From assembly GCF_031432425.1 (NCBI RefSeq), contig NZ_JAVKPH010000019.1:8888-72887 (forward strand): DNA of 64,000 nucleotides, given 5' to 3'. Made by a program: the position numbers and the translations under genes. Positions 17,063-25,273 of the stretch are shown here, piece by piece. The notes beneath the pieces are model-generated. The model saw only the letters and a list, made by a program, of their open reading frames with translations, ran no database searches and was not told the DNA's origin. How positions within the stretch are numbered: position 1 is the stretch's first letter; every line of letters starts with the position of its first letter. The stretch is from Ruixingdingia sedimenti. Its GTDB lineage: Bacteria > Pseudomonadota > Alphaproteobacteria > Rhodobacterales > Rhodobacteraceae.

Positions 17063-18342
17063 GGCAGCACCGAAGCAGGCAGTAAACGACGCGCGATGCG
17101 CATGGCGCTGGCAAAGCCGTCCTCGTGAAAGCCGTTGCGCAGCCAAGCGCCGGCAAACCAGGTGTTGCGATTACCCTGCATCTCTGCAATCCGCGCCTGC
17201 GCGTCCAGCGCCGCCAGGTCAAAGACCGGATGGCGGAACGTCACCTGATCGTAGATCAGTCGCGGGTCGATGCCGTCACGCTGATTCAGCGTGACAAAAA
17301 GCGGATCGTCGTCGGGGATATTCTGAAGCCTGTTCATCCAGTATGTCACGCCCACAGACGCAAGCCCTGTATCGCCACGGCTGACCCACGAACTCCAGCA
17401 GCGGCGGCGGTGCGGCATCACGGATGGGTCGGCGTGCAGAACGGCGTGATTGGGCTGGAACCGGATCGACGAAAGGGCCGCGCGTTCGGTGGCGTTGGCA
17501 TCTGTGAGCATCGCGAGCGTCTGGTCGGCATGGGCGGCAAGGATGACGTGGTCGAATACCTCAGCTTGCGCCCCCTCCGCGCTCAGGGTGACAATCCCGC
17601 CCGTTCGCGTGACCGCCCGCACGGGGGTGCCGGGCCGAAGATCGACCCCGGCCCGCACCAGCGCCGCCGTCAGCCGCTCGACATAGCGGATCGAGCCGCC
17701 GTCCACCGTCCACCACTGGTGATGTTCGCCCCGCGCAAGAAGCCCGTGGTTGCGCATGAACCGGACAAGCGCACGGGCCGGGAATTTGCCGATGTCGTGA
17801 TCGGGCGTGGACCAGATCGCCCCGCAAAAGGGGTAGAGGTAATGAGCGCGGAACCGGGCACCCAGACGCATCCGGTCGATCAGCGCGCCGATGGTCAGGT
17901 CAGGAGTTGCCGCAACCTCGGACTCGGCCCCAGCGTTGAAGCGCAGGATGTCGCGGAGCATCAGGTGAAAGCGCGGGTCCACAATATTGCGGCGCTGGCC
18001 GAACAGCGCGTCGCCGGACCGCAGCGCATATTCCACCCGCCCGCCGTCCAACGAGACACCGAAGCTCATGTCGCTTTTGACGATGGGCACATCGAGGTCG
18101 CGGAACATCGCCGTCAGATGCGGGTAATTCACATGATTGAACACGATGAAGCCGGTATCCACCGGCTGATCGCTCCGCTTGCCGGCAAGAACCGTCCGCG
18201 CGTGGCCGCCAAGCCTGGGCGCTTCCTCAAACAGCGTCACCTGATGGTGGCGTGACAGCAGCCAAGCACTAGCCAGGCCTGAAATGCCGCCGCCGATGAT
18301 AGCGATCCGCTGCGGAGAGCCTCTGGTCAAGTCAAAAGGCAT
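17059..18342 (-). CDS. FAD-dependent amine-oxidase-type protein, UfaD-like desaturase
   Basis: The 427-residue protein begins with the dinucleotide-binding fold IAIIGGGISGLASAWLLSR (residues 13-31) followed by LFEEAPRLGGHARTV, the flavin amine oxidase/phytoene desaturase pattern, and VDTGFIVFNHVNYPHL. The homologue beside rpoE-chrR in R. sphaeroides is linked to desaturation of methylated fatty acyl chains on the way to furan fatty acids. TGGAGGCCAG precedes the ATG. It is the first gene of a five-gene operon and has an RpoE-type promoter about 25 bases upstream. Function is inferred from family and neighbourhood. Confidence 0.82.
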   Translation of the reverse strand: MPFDLTRGSPQRIAIIGGGISGLASAWLLSRHHQVTLFEEAPRLGGHARTVLAGKRSDQPVDTGFIVFNHVNYPHLTAMFRDLDVPIVKSDMSFGVSLDGGRVEYALRSGDALFGQRRNIVDPRFHLMLRDILRFNAGAESEVAATPDLTIGALIDRMRLGARFRAHYLYPFCGAIWSTPDHDIGKFPARALVRFMRNHGLLARGEHHQWWTVDGGSIRYVERLTAALVRAGVDLRPGTPVRAVTRTGGIVTLSAEGAQAEVFDHVILAAHADQTLAMLTDANATERAALSSIRFQPNHAVLHADPSVMPHRRRCWSSWVSRGDTGLASVGVTYWMNRLQNIPDDDPLFVTLNQRDGIDPRLIYDQVTFRHPVFDLAALDAQARIAEMQGNRNTWFAGAWLRNGFHEDGFASAMRIARRLLPASVLP

Positions 18343-18366
18343 CTGGCCTCCACTGGTTCTTCGCCA

Positions 18367-18396
18367 TCCTTACGCGCGCAGATCGGCTTCGGATCA
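18367..18396 (-). promoter_or_regulatory. RpoE (ECF11)-type promoter of the lipid/photolyase operon
   Basis: Reading the minus strand, TGATC (18396-18392), 19 bases, TAAGGA (18372-18367). The expected start point is near 18360, 18 bases before the ATG at 18342. It diverges from the matching promoter at 18422-18449. Confidence 0.7.
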
Positions 18397-18421
18397 ATCA
18401 GCAAAAAAATTTCTGTCAAAA

Positions 18422-18449
18422 TGATCTGAAACGCACTGTCCCCCGTAAG
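18422..18449 (+). promoter_or_regulatory. RpoE (ECF11)-type autoregulatory promoter of rpoE-chrR
   Basis: TGATC at 18422-18426, 19 bases, TAAG at 18446-18449. It matches the known RpoE promoter pattern of Rhodobacter, in which rpoE transcribes itself. The leader to the preferred rpoE start is about 113 bases. Confidence 0.7.
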
Positions 18450-18569
18450 TGCCGCATGAACGCCGCATTTGCGCCTGTTGGGCCAAGGTCCTATGAAATG
18501 CTAAGATCCACGGTCCTGCCGTTGGTCGATGAAGGTGCTTTGGGTTTCAGGGGGGAAGATCAGCAACCG

Positions 18570-19118
18570 ATGGACGATCTTTCCGAGTTGAGTCGCGATC
18601 TGATCGCCGTCCGCGACAGTCGCGACCGCGCGGCGTTCGGGAGGCTTTTTGACCATTTCGCGCCACGGCTTAAGGCGATGATGCTCCGCGGCGGGTTGCG
18701 CGACGGCACTGCCGAGGACGTGGTGCAGGATGTGATGCTGGCGGTCTGGCACAAAGCCGGACAGTTCGACCCCCACCGCGCGGATGCAGCCGGCTGGATC
18801 TATGGCATTGCCCGGAACCGGCGCATCGACATGGCCCGCCGCCGTCCGCTGGCCCAGCCCGACGAGATGCCCGAGATCGAGAGCCTGGAACCCGACGCCG
18901 CCCAGATCATTGCGCTGCAGCAGGAAGCGCGCCACTTGGCAGACGCACTTGCGCGCCTCGCACCGGAACAGGCCGAGGCGCTGCGCGCTGCCTATTTCGA
19001 CGACATTCCACACAGCCGCATCAGCGAAATGACGGGCTTGCCGCTTGGCACCATCAAGTCCCGCATCCGCCTTGGCCTTGAACGTCTCAGGCATGAGCTG
19101 AGGACAATCGCACCATGA
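18570..19118 (+). CDS. rpoE: ECF sigma factor RpoE (ECF11, singlet-oxygen response)
   Basis: The 182-residue product has region 2 (RAAFGRLFDHFAPRLKAMML, then AEDVVQDVMLAVWHKAGQFD) and region 4 (EQAEALRAAYFDDIPHSRIS, then LPLGTIKSRIRLGLERLRHE). The sequence is very close to the R. sphaeroides RpoE pattern, which turns on defence against singlet oxygen. An in-frame extension to 18456 exists, but the ATG at 18570 gives the family length. The stop overlaps chrR (ATGA), so sigma and anti-sigma are co-translated. Two divergent target promoters lie just upstream. Confidence 0.92.
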   Translation: MDDLSELSRDLIAVRDSRDRAAFGRLFDHFAPRLKAMMLRGGLRDGTAEDVVQDVMLAVWHKAGQFDPHRADAAGWIYGIARNRRIDMARRRPLAQPDEMPEIESLEPDAAQIIALQQEARHLADALARLAPEQAEALRAAYFDDIPHSRISEMTGLPLGTIKSRIRLGLERLRHELRTIAP

Positions 19119-19747
19119 TCAGCATCCACCACCATATTCCCGACGACATGCTTGACGCGTATCGCGCAGGCACCTTGCCACATGCCTTTGGTGTGGTCGT
19201 GGCCGCGCACCTGTCGCTTTGCGATCAATGCCGTGCCGGCCAGGAGGCGGGCGACATGATCGGCGGTGCGCTTTTGCAGCATGCAGAAGGCGCAACCCTG
19301 CGACCCGACGCGCGTGACCGGATGATGACTGCACTAGACGCACCGCCCCCGCCGCCGCCTCTGCGCGCATCTGGGCCGTTTCCGTCTGCCGTGATGCACG
19401 AATTGGGCGGAAGGCCGCCGCGCTGGCGCATGCTGGGCGGCGGCATCCGCCAGCAGATCCTGACCGCCGATCGCGAAGGCTCATTGCGCCTGTTGTACAT
19501 TCCGCCGGGAAAGGCAGTCCCCGAACACGGGCATCGGGGGCACGAACTGACACTTGTTCTTCAAGGCAGCTTTTCCGACAGCGGAGGCAACTTTCATCGC
19601 GGCGACGTCGAAGTGGCGCATGCCGACATCCACCACCAACCCGTTGCCGGCCGGGACGAGCCATGCATCTGCCTGGCGGCCACCGATGCGCCCTTGCGCT
19701 TTCACGCGCTGATTCCGCGGCTGTTGCAGCCGATCTTCCGGATCTGA
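19115..19747 (+). CDS. chrR: Zinc anti-sigma factor ChrR
   Basis: The 210-residue protein has the two ChrR parts. The N-terminal anti-sigma domain has the zinc ligands His-6 region, His-32, Cys-36 and Cys-39 (AHLSLCDQC). The C-terminal cupin has His-138, His-140, Glu-144 and His-174, plus the Cys-184/Cys-186 pair (CIC), matching residues known in the Rhodobacter protein to be needed for the singlet-oxygen signal. ChrR holds RpoE inactive and is degraded when singlet oxygen forms. All key residues are present, so the switch should be functional. Confidence 0.92.
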   Translation: MISIHHHIPDDMLDAYRAGTLPHAFGVVVAAHLSLCDQCRAGQEAGDMIGGALLQHAEGATLRPDARDRMMTALDAPPPPPPLRASGPFPSAVMHELGGRPPRWRMLGGGIRQQILTADREGSLRLLYIPPGKAVPEHGHRGHELTLVLQGSFSDSGGNFHRGDVEVAHADIHHQPVAGRDEPCICLAATDAPLRFHALIPRLLQPIFRI

Positions 19748-19749
19748 AG

Positions 19750-20484
19750 ATGAACTATGCGAGCCGCCGCATCTGGATCATTGGCGCCAGCGCCGGGATT
19801 GGCGCAGCCCTTGCCCGTGCGTTGGCCGGGCAAGGGGCGCAACTGATCTTGTCCGCCCGCGATGGCGACGCGCTGGAGGCGCTGGCGGCGGAGTGCGGCG
19901 GCGCGCAGGCCAGGCCGCTGGATCTGGCCCAGCCTGAAACGCTGGGGGCAGTGGTGGCACAGCTTACGCTTGAGGCACCGCTGGACGCGATCATCTGCAC
20001 CGCCGCGCTTTATGATCCCGGTCGCGTGGCGGATATCGATCCCATGCGGGCCGAGGCGATGGTGCGCGTGAACATACTGGGCATGCTTGAGGTCGCCCGC
20101 CTTTGCCCGCCGCTGCTGCGCGATGGCGGTCAGCTGGTGCTGTTCGGCTCGGTTGCCGGTTACATCGGCCTGCCGGGGGGGCAGCCATATTCGGCAACCA
20201 AGGCGGCGGTCAACAACCTTGCCGAAACGCTTGCGATCGAACTGGCCCCGCGTGTGGACGTGCGGCTGGTCTGTCCAGGCTTCGTCCAGACCAGACTGAC
20301 CGCCCGAAACACCTTCGCCATGCCTGCAATCATCACCGCCGAACAGGCGGCAGAGTCCGTGCTGCGCGGGATGCAACGGCGGGGATTTGAGATCCATTTC
20401 CCACGCCGCTTCACCCTTGCGATGAAGCTGATACGGGCCCTGCCTTATGCGCTGTCGCTGCGACTGATACGGCGCTTGCGCTGA
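19750..20484 (+). CDS. SDR oxidoreductase downstream of chrR
   Basis: The 244-residue product has an NAD(P)-binding GASAGIGAALARAL motif (residues 11-24), the catalytic YSATK motif near residue 158 and the substrate-side ELAPRVDVRLVCPGFVQT. It begins 3 bases after the chrR stop, so it is the third gene of the rpoE operon. A similar SDR gene follows rpoE-chrR in R. sphaeroides and is RpoE-dependent. Substrate unknown; detoxification of a lipid-derived carbonyl is plausible. Confidence 0.85.
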   Translation: MNYASRRIWIIGASAGIGAALARALAGQGAQLILSARDGDALEALAAECGGAQARPLDLAQPETLGAVVAQLTLEAPLDAIICTAALYDPGRVADIDPMRAEAMVRVNILGMLEVARLCPPLLRDGGQLVLFGSVAGYIGLPGGQPYSATKAAVNNLAETLAIELAPRVDVRLVCPGFVQTRLTARNTFAMPAIITAEQAAESVLRGMQRRGFEIHFPRRFTLAMKLIRALPYALSLRLIRRLR

Positions 20485-20488
20485 TCGT

Positions 20489-20893
20489 TCAGTTGAATCG
20501 CCCCGACAGCAGAACCACGCCGGCCCAGGCTGAAAACCCGGTCAGGAGCGTGCCCCACAACCCGTCGATAATGACCTGCTCCCACGACCAGTCGGCAAGC
20601 GTGGCATAATTTGTCATCTCATAGGTGCCATAACACATCAGCCCAATGATCAGGCCTCCGATCAGCGCGTGAACGGGATCATTCGCTTTCAGCGCGGGCC
20701 AGGAAACCAGCCACACAAGCCCGGCGACATATCCCAGATAGAACAGCGCAGCCGGACCAAGCCGCAACGGCTCGGCAAGAAGGTGGCCGACATTGCGCTC
20801 AAATACCGGCCGGATCAGAAACCGGATCCCCAGCACATCCAGAGCGAGGAACACCCCGGCGGTTGCAGCATAGAGGAAGGTAGCTTGAAGCAT
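20489..20893 (-). CDS. DUF2177 membrane protein
   Basis: The 134-residue product has four membrane segments and the DUF2177 pattern: FLALDVLGIRFLIRPVFERN near residue 15, GPAALFYLGYVAGLVWLVSW near 47, GLMCYGTYEMTNYATLADWS near 85. The family is a standard member of the Rhodobacter RpoE-ChrR regulon; its function is unknown. AGAGGACTTCTC precedes the ATG at 20893. It converges on the SDR gene with 4 bases between the stops and has its own RpoE-type promoter. Confidence 0.85.
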   Translation of the reverse strand: MLQATFLYAATAGVFLALDVLGIRFLIRPVFERNVGHLLAEPLRLGPAALFYLGYVAGLVWLVSWPALKANDPVHALIGGLIIGLMCYGTYEMTNYATLADWSWEQVIIDGLWGTLLTGFSAWAGVVLLSGRFN

Positions 20894-20968
20894 GAGAAGT
20901 CCTCTTCCCAGTTTCCGTCCAACCGCCGCAGATAGGCGGAGGCCTTCTGTCATATCAGCCTTTGACTT

Positions 20969-20998
20969 GCTCTACGCACGCAACCTTGCAGCAGATCA
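20969..20998 (-). promoter_or_regulatory. RpoE (ECF11)-type promoter of the DUF2177 gene
   Basis: On the minus strand, TGATC (20998-20994), 19 bases, TAGAGC (20974-20969), leaving a leader of about 69 bases. Same spacing as the other three promoters. Confidence 0.6.
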
Positions 20999-21674
20999 AT
21001 TTCTCCGTGAAGAAAGGCAGACTACTCGCCCCATCCTCATAAACAGCAGTGCCGCGCGCATTCCTCGGGTGGATGTCAATCTCCCCTAACGGCATCGAAT
21101 GTGCCAAACTCGTGATGCCTAAGCATCAGCTGAAGGAGGCAGCTTCATCAAAAAATATAATACAATCAAAAACTTGAAACTGGAGAAGGCTCGACGGCAG
21201 ACCCATCCCCTCCGCCACTTGCCTTCGCGAAACGTGTCTCCCGATCCGGCTGCGGCGGGATCTTCCCGTTGTCTTCGAGGGTTATGCGGGAGCGGCTGAG
21301 CACTGCCCCCAGTTCCAAGATGCCCGAAATCGGTCTCTCGGGGCCGATATTCTCCTGACCTGATGACTGTGCCGGTTGGTGAATTTCTTACAGCAAGCTG
21401 AAATTGTGTGCTTTTCGGCTTTTCGGGATCGCCGGCCCGAATACTTCGATGCCGGTGGCGTTCGTGAGGGGGAGAATAAATCGAGCTATCGCCCTCAGAA
21501 TAGTTCCGTGCTGCTCTCGTCGCGGATACGGAAGGGGTATCTTTCGCCCCTGATGGTGGGCGATTTCGATACCCCCCAACTTCGCCCTGCACCTCGCCGG
21601 TCTTCCTTCGCCACCGTGGTCATTGCCCGCCGCTGATCCGCAGTGGCCGTTTGCAACACCACGGAGGCCCGATC
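20999..21674. other. Gene-free boundary stretch
   Basis: About 675 bases without a convincing gene. Part of it (21140-21180) is notably AT-rich compared with the surroundings. It separates the RpoE cassette from the replication block, so it may contain a joint between cargo and element backbone. No insertion-sequence ends or long repeats were seen. Confidence 0.4.
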
Positions 21675-21956
21675 ATGCCACATGAACCCGTCGTCCTGCC
21701 GCCGCGTTTTCTACGGACCAAGGAGGCCGCGACCTTTCTGAGCCTCTCGGCCCGGACGCTCGAAAAACACCGCACCTATGGAACCGGGCCAGCCTATCGC
21801 AAGCTCGGCGGCCGCGTCGTCTATGCCATCGACGATCTCGAAGCCTGGACCGAACGCGGCGCGGTGACCTCGACCTCCGATCCGCGCGGCTCCGTGCTGC
21901 CCGCCAAGCGTCATGCGTTTCCGTCCGGCCCGCAGGCCGGTCGTTACGCCCGCTGA
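21675..21956 (+). CDS. AlpA/MerR-type helix-turn-helix protein
   Basis: The 93-residue product carries the excisionase/AlpA-like winged helix: RFLRTKEAATFLSLSARTLE (about residues 11-30), then GPAYRKLGGRVVYAIDDLEAW. Such proteins bind DNA as regulators or excision helpers. The gene sits directly before repA, where equivalent elements keep a replication/partition regulator. A weak AGGCCCGATC leads to the ATG. Tail residues 65-93 are low complexity and probably unstructured. Confidence 0.75.
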   Translation: MPHEPVVLPPRFLRTKEAATFLSLSARTLEKHRTYGTGPAYRKLGGRVVYAIDDLEAWTERGAVTSTSDPRGSVLPAKRHAFPSGPQAGRYAR

Positions 21957-21974
21957 TCTCTCGCGGTTTCCTTC

Positions 21975-23150
21975 ATGACGGTGCGACGTCGATCCCTTTC
22001 CGAGCGTGGGCAACTGGATCTGTTCAGGGCGCTCCCCGGCGATTTCGCGCCACGAGACGCACAGGATCTCATGGCCTATCCCTTCTTCTCCCTCGCCAAG
22101 TCGAAGCGCATCGCGCCGATCGACTTCGCAGCCGGCAATGTCTCCATCCGGGTCGAGGCTGTTCCCGATCACGGCATGGCCACGATCTGGGACGCCGATA
22201 TCCTGATCTGGGCGGCCAGTCAGATCGTCGAAGCCCGCGACAGTGGCCTTCGCACCTCTCGGCTGATGGCCGCCACGCCCTATGAGATCCTCACCTATGT
22301 CGGGCGCGGCACCGGCTTGCGCGATTATCAGCGCCTGAAGGCGGCGCTCGACCGGCTGCAATCGACCACGATTTCCACCTCGATCCGCCAGCCGGTCGAA
22401 GGCCGTCGGCATCGCTTCTCGTGGATCAACGAGTGGCAGGAGCGCACCGACCGTAGCGGTCGGCCCGATGGTATCGAAATGATCGTGCCGGACTGGTTCT
22501 ACCAGGCCGTTCTCGATGATGCGCTCGTGCTGACCATCGACCGGACCTATTTCGACCTGACCGGCGGCCTTGACCGCTGGCTCTATCGCCTGGTGCGCAA
22601 GCACGGCGGCCGTCAGCGTGATGGTTGGCGGTTCGACTTCCGCCATCTCCATCAGAAATCCGGCAGCCTGTCGCCGTTCAAGCGCTTTGCTTTCGAGCTG
22701 CGCGACATCATCCGGCGTCAGCCGCTGCCCGGCTATTCGCTCTTCGTTGAGGCCGAGGTTGGCGGGCGGATGCTGCTGGCCTTCGAGCCAGTCGCGCCCT
22801 GTGGAAAACCTGTGGATGGCCTCGTGCTATCAGGAACCCGGACTATCGTGCTATCGGGAACCGGAGGCTCGTGCTATCAGGAACCGAAACCGGGCTTAAC
22901 GCTTGGAACTCATTCAGGAAATCGCGCCCTTAACTTAGAGTCTAACGAAGAGTCTAACTTTGAAGAGCGCGCGCGCGATGTGGAAAACCTCATCCGCGAC
23001 ACCGCCAGAAGCCTCAGCATAGCCGCGAAGAAGAGGGCATCCGGCGCCCCGACATCGCCTCGACCGGCATCTGATCGAAGCGCAACCGAAGCTCCTGAAT
23101 CTGCCGACACGCCGCGCCTGCCTCTCGATCTGCCGGGGGGTGGCCGATGA
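21975..23150 (+). CDS. repA: Replication initiator protein A
   Basis: The 391-residue product is a RepA/RPA-type initiator: GQLDLFRALPGDFAPRDAQD, AYPFFSLAKSKRIAPIDF, TPYEILTYVGRGTGLRDYQR and LTGGLDRWLYRLVRKHGGRQ are family blocks in the first 220 residues. It should open the element's origin. Residues 275-310 are encoded by an iteron-like repeat cluster (see 22802-22965), so the origin seems to lie within the gene. The C-terminal 80 residues are low complexity. It overlaps parA by 4 bases. Confidence 0.85.
   Translation: MTVRRRSLSERGQLDLFRALPGDFAPRDAQDLMAYPFFSLAKSKRIAPIDFAAGNVSIRVEAVPDHGMATIWDADILIWAASQIVEARDSGLRTSRLMAATPYEILTYVGRGTGLRDYQRLKAALDRLQSTTISTSIRQPVEGRRHRFSWINEWQERTDRSGRPDGIEMIVPDWFYQAVLDDALVLTIDRTYFDLTGGLDRWLYRLVRKHGGRQRDGWRFDFRHLHQKSGSLSPFKRFAFELRDIIRRQPLPGYSLFVEAEVGGRMLLAFEPVAPCGKPVDGLVLSGTRTIVLSGTGGSCYQEPKPGLTLGTHSGNRALNLESNEESNFEERARDVENLIRDTARSLSIAAKKRASGAPTSPRPASDRSATEAPESADTPRLPLDLPGGGR
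22802..22965 (+). other. Candidate intragenic replication origin (iterons, DnaA-box-like sites, AT-rich tract)
   Basis: Three 17-bp direct repeats TCGTGCTATCRGGAACC start at 22823, 22847 and 22870, spaced 24 and 23 bp, about two helical turns. Just before them are TGTGGAAAA and TGTGGATGG, each close to a DnaA box read on the other strand. After them comes an AT-richer tract with a direct repeat GAGTCTAAC (near 22937 and 22949). This is the usual order of an iteron origin. All of it lies inside repA. Confidence 0.55.
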
Positions 23151-23800
23151 TCATCGCGCTCCTCAACCAGAAGGGCGGTGTCGGCAAGACGACGCTGGCG
23201 CTGCATCTTGCCGGTGAACTGGCTCAGGGTGGCAAGCGCGTCACCCTGATCGACGCCGATCCGCAGGGCTCGGCCCTCGACTGGTCGCAGCAACGCGCGC
23301 GTGAGGGCCTGCCGCGTGCCTTCGGCACACTCGGCCTGGCGCGTGACACGCTGCATCGTGAGGCACCAGAGCTTGCCCGCGATGCCGATCATATCGTCAT
23401 CGACGGGCCACCGCGCGTCGCCGGTCTCATGCGCTCCGCGCTGCTCGCCGCCGATCTTGTGCTGATCCCGGTGCAGCCATCGCCGTTCGACGGCTGGGCC
23501 TCGGCCGAGATGCTCGCCCTCCTTGCGGAGGCGCGCATCTACCGACCCCAGCTCGTCGCCCGCTTCGTGCTCAACCGTTGCGGCGCGCGCACCGTCATCG
23601 CCCGCGAGACGGCCGAGACGCTGGCTGACTACGATCCGCCGCTGCTCGCCAGCGTCATCGGCCAGCGCGTCGTCTTCGCTGACGCCGCGCAAACCGGGCG
23701 GCTCGCCAGCGAGATCGCCGCCCGATCACCTGCGGCGCGCGAGATCGCCGCACTGGCCGCCGAGGTCGGACGGCTGGGCATCGGGAGGGCATCGGCATGA
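23147..23800 (+). CDS. parA: ParA-type partition ATPase
   Basis: The 217-residue protein has the deviant Walker A motif NQKGGVGKTTLALHL (residues 7-21), LIDADPQGSALDW, and IVIDGPPRV (Walker B region). It lacks the N-terminal DNA-binding domain, so it is of the short ParA type. It segregates the element together with a small DNA-binding partner, probably the gene at 24537. Start and end overlap repA and the methylase gene by 4 bases, giving one repA-parA-methylase unit. Confidence 0.9.
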   Translation: MIIALLNQKGGVGKTTLALHLAGELAQGGKRVTLIDADPQGSALDWSQQRAREGLPRAFGTLGLARDTLHREAPELARDADHIVIDGPPRVAGLMRSALLAADLVLIPVQPSPFDGWASAEMLALLAEARIYRPQLVARFVLNRCGARTVIARETAETLADYDPPLLASVIGQRVVFADAAQTGRLASEIAARSPAAREIAALAAEVGRLGIGRASA

Positions 23801-24540
23801 CGCTCCTCACCGGCGACTGCCGCGAACAGATGCCCTGGCACGCACCCTACGACATGATCCTCGCCGATCCGCCCTATGGCGACACCTCGCTCGCCTGGGA
23901 TCGGCGCGTCGAGGGCTGGGTCGTGCTGGCGCGCGCCGCCCTCAGGCCGACCGGCTCGCTCTGGGTCTTCGGCTCGCTGCGCAGCTTCATGGCGACCGCC
24001 GACCGCTTCACTGACGCCGGCTTGCGGATCGCGCAGGAGATCGTCTGGGAAAAGCAGAACGGCACCGGCTTTCATGCCGACCGCTTCAAGCGGGTGCATG
24101 AACTGGCCGTCCAGTTCTATCCCGCCGAGACCGCTTGGCGTGACATCTACAACGACGTCCAGACCACGCCCGACGCGACGGCCCGCACGGTGCGGCGCAA
24201 GCAGCGCCCGCCCCATACCGGCCAGATCGACGCCGGCCATTATGTCAGCCATGACGGCGGGCCGCGCCTCATGCGCTCGGTCATCTACCTGCGCAACTGC
24301 CACGGCCGCGCCATCCATCCGACCGAAAAGCCGTCGGCGCTCCTGGAGATCCTGATCCGCACGAGCTGCCCCGAAGGCGGCCTGGTCGGCGACTGGTTCG
24401 CCGGTTCCGGCGCGGCCGGGGAAGCCTGCCGGCTTTCCGGCCGGCGCTATCTCGGCTGCGAGATCGACCCCGACATGGCCGAGTGCGCGCGGGCGCGCAT
24501 CGCCACCGTGCTGCCATTCCATGACGGAATTTCGTCATGA
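23797..24540 (+). CDS. Solitary DNA methyltransferase (N4/N6, DPPY type)
   Basis: The 247-residue protein has the catalytic DPPY motif near residue 24 and the SAM-binding FAGSGAAGEACRL near residue 201, in the order of beta-class amino-methyltransferases. HPTEKP near residue 172 is also typical. No restriction enzyme gene is near. It sits between parA and the small partition-like gene, so methylation may tune replication or partition, or mask the element from host enzymes. Recognition sequence unknown. Confidence 0.88.
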   Translation: MTLLTGDCREQMPWHAPYDMILADPPYGDTSLAWDRRVEGWVVLARAALRPTGSLWVFGSLRSFMATADRFTDAGLRIAQEIVWEKQNGTGFHADRFKRVHELAVQFYPAETAWRDIYNDVQTTPDATARTVRRKQRPPHTGQIDAGHYVSHDGGPRLMRSVIYLRNCHGRAIHPTEKPSALLEILIRTSCPEGGLVGDWFAGSGAAGEACRLSGRRYLGCEIDPDMAECARARIATVLPFHDGISS

Positions 24541-24791
24541 CGGCGCGCACCGAGAAGCGCAGCTTCGCTACGCGCCCGGCCGATCCCGATAGCTGGATCA
24601 AGGCCGGCGACGCGCCGCCGCCGCGCACGGATACCGCCGACGCCTATTCGGCGCGGCTGACCGTGGACATCACGCCGGCGCTGCGCGGCCGCATCAAGAT
24701 CGCGGCCTTCCAGCGCGGCATCACCGTCGCCGACATGCTGCGCGACCTGCTGGCGCGCGAGTTTCCCGACATAGGGGGAGACCGCCCATGA
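24537..24791 (+). CDS. Small RHH-like protein, probable ParA partner
   Basis: The 84-residue product has a basic, disordered N-terminus and a C-terminal ribbon-helix-helix-like pattern: RLTVDITPALRGRIKIAAFQ then RGITVADMLRDLLAREF. This layout matches small centromere-binding proteins that work with short ParA ATPases. Similar genes of this element family are often annotated as partition proteins. It overlaps the methylase (ATGA) and DUF2840 genes by 4 bases. No canonical ParB is present in the window. Confidence 0.6.
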   Translation: MTARTEKRSFATRPADPDSWIKAGDAPPPRTDTADAYSARLTVDITPALRGRIKIAAFQRGITVADMLRDLLAREFPDIGGDRP

Positions 24792-25273
24792 TCGGCATCG
24801 ACGCCCATGACGGCGATCTGACTCGCGCGGAACTGACCTGGGTGGAAGGCAAGACCGAATACTGGATCAGATTCGGCCATGCGACTGGTGAGCAGATCCT
24901 CGATCGCAACCGGCGTGTTGTATTCTTCCATCCCGGCACGGTGTTTGCGTTCGTCCGCTGGGCGGCGAACGACCACGGCACGATCATTTCGCGCCTCGAC
25001 ATCCTGCGCGCGGTTGCGCCGGGCCAGTCCTATCAGACGCTGCCCTTCGTCCGTCCAGGCGGCGAAGTCCTGCTGAAGATCGAAGGCTGGCCGAAGGTCG
25101 AGGCTGTCCTTCGCCATGTCGACGGGATCGAGGCCATAGGTGTCGATCCGGCCCAAGTCGATCCCGATCATTGGCGGCACGTCTCCCACTGGATAAACGC
25201 AGGCGAAGCGCCGCGTCCCTACACCGCGGAGCGTCATCAGGCATGGCTCTGGCGGCGGGAGATCGCCCCATGA
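24788..25273 (+). CDS. DUF2840 protein
   Basis: The 161-residue product matches DUF2840, a family that is almost always next to traF in these conjugative elements. Recognisable blocks are LTWVEGKTEYWIRFGHATG (about 16-34) and a basic EILDR-like region, and the end ERHQAWLWRREIAP. Function is unknown; conservation of position suggests a role in pilus maturation or transfer. It overlaps both neighbours by 4 bases. Confidence 0.8.
   Translation: MIGIDAHDGDLTRAELTWVEGKTEYWIRFGHATGEQILDRNRRVVFFHPGTVFAFVRWAANDHGTIISRLDILRAVAPGQSYQTLPFVRPGGEVLLKIEGWPKVEAVLRHVDGIEAIGVDPAQVDPDHWRHVSHWINAGEAPRPYTAERHQAWLWRREIAP

Noticed and set aside
24537..24791. Calling the small RHH-like protein ParB outright
   Set aside because: No ParB nuclease or HTH motif is present; only a partner role by position can be defended.
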